From contig NZ_JRMV01000276.1 of assembly GCF_000758755.1 (NCBI RefSeq), positions 119,910 to 183,909 of the forward strand: a DNA stretch of 64,000 nucleotides. Direction: 5' to 3'. The DNA comes from Actinomyces sp. S6-Spd3. GTDB lineage: Bacteria > Actinomycetota > Actinomycetes > Actinomycetales > Actinomycetaceae. A program made the translations under genes and the position numbers. Below the pieces are notes generated by a model. That model was given only the letters and a program-made list of their open reading frames with translations, was not told the DNA's origin and did no database searches. Numbering within the stretch: the first letter of the stretch is position 1; every line of letters starts with the position of its first letter. Positions 63,986-64,000 of the stretch are shown here, in pieces.

Positions 63986-64000
63986 TAAGTGTGTTGTGGC

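Larger units (their letters stand above)
63490..64000. other. Intergenic tail with no recognised gene
   Basis: After PMT no gene is supported up to the window edge. The two hairpins listed separately are the only clear signals. A GT-rich run is present at about 63,900-63,940, and short open frames there lack RBS and domains. Confidence 0.5.

Overview
The window looks like the chromosome of a GC-rich actinobacterium of the Actinomycetaceae (Actinomyces/Schaalia type). This rests on the divergent rsmI / protein-mannosyltransferase pair next to metG, the sucC-sucD-DUF6350-guaA block, a coproporphyrin ferrochelatase fused to coproheme decarboxylase, and PspC-type membrane proteins with a PspC-fused sensor kinase. 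All assignments are from reading translated sequence; no database search was run. No tRNA, rRNA or CRISPR array was recognised.

Region 1 (1-16 kb): the start of a cation/proton antiporter, an alkylguanine-DNA methyltransferase, a two-gene ATPase operon behind a 12-bp periodic operator array, two tandem YkvI-like membrane proteins behind a nitroreductase, a repeat-rich intergenic region, threonine aldolase, a methyltransferase, two DNA glycosylases, the haem fusion gene (with an apparent internal translation start for its second half), an ADP-ribosylglycohydrolase, and DUF4230 and YbjQ proteins.

Region 2 (16-30 kb): a secreted esterase; an ABC exporter with its own TetR repressor and two mirror-image operators, flanked by two copies of a 108-bp repeat; a glycosyltransferase; an HxlR repressor/oxidoreductase pair; a macrodomain-type sirtuin (SirTM) and a zinc macrodomain protein separated by two convergent acetyltransferases; a frameshifted phage terminase small-subunit fragment; and two divergent TetR genes sharing one palindrome.

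Region 3 (30-39.4 kb) is a defence island: McrBC type IV restriction, an uncharacterised PD-(D/E)xK/SEC-C protein, and an AbiE abortive-infection toxin-antitoxin pair with a 44-bp inverted-repeat operator.

Region 4 (39.5-44.3 kb) appears to be a small integrated element at the 3' end of guaA, bounded by an 11-bp direct repeat. It carries a Mef-like efflux pump and an Msr(D)-like ABC-F ribosome-protection protein. Upstream is a consensus promoter, a short leader peptide and a terminator hairpin, the arrangement expected of antibiotic-induced attenuation.

Region 5 (44.3-64 kb) is core genome: guaA, DUF6350, sucDC, pcrA, DUF1846, a two-component system with a PspC kinase facing a PspC membrane protein, metG, nicotinamidase, rsmI and PMT. 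The nicotinamidase, sirtuin, macrodomain and ARH proteins together touch NAD/ADP-ribose metabolism at several points.
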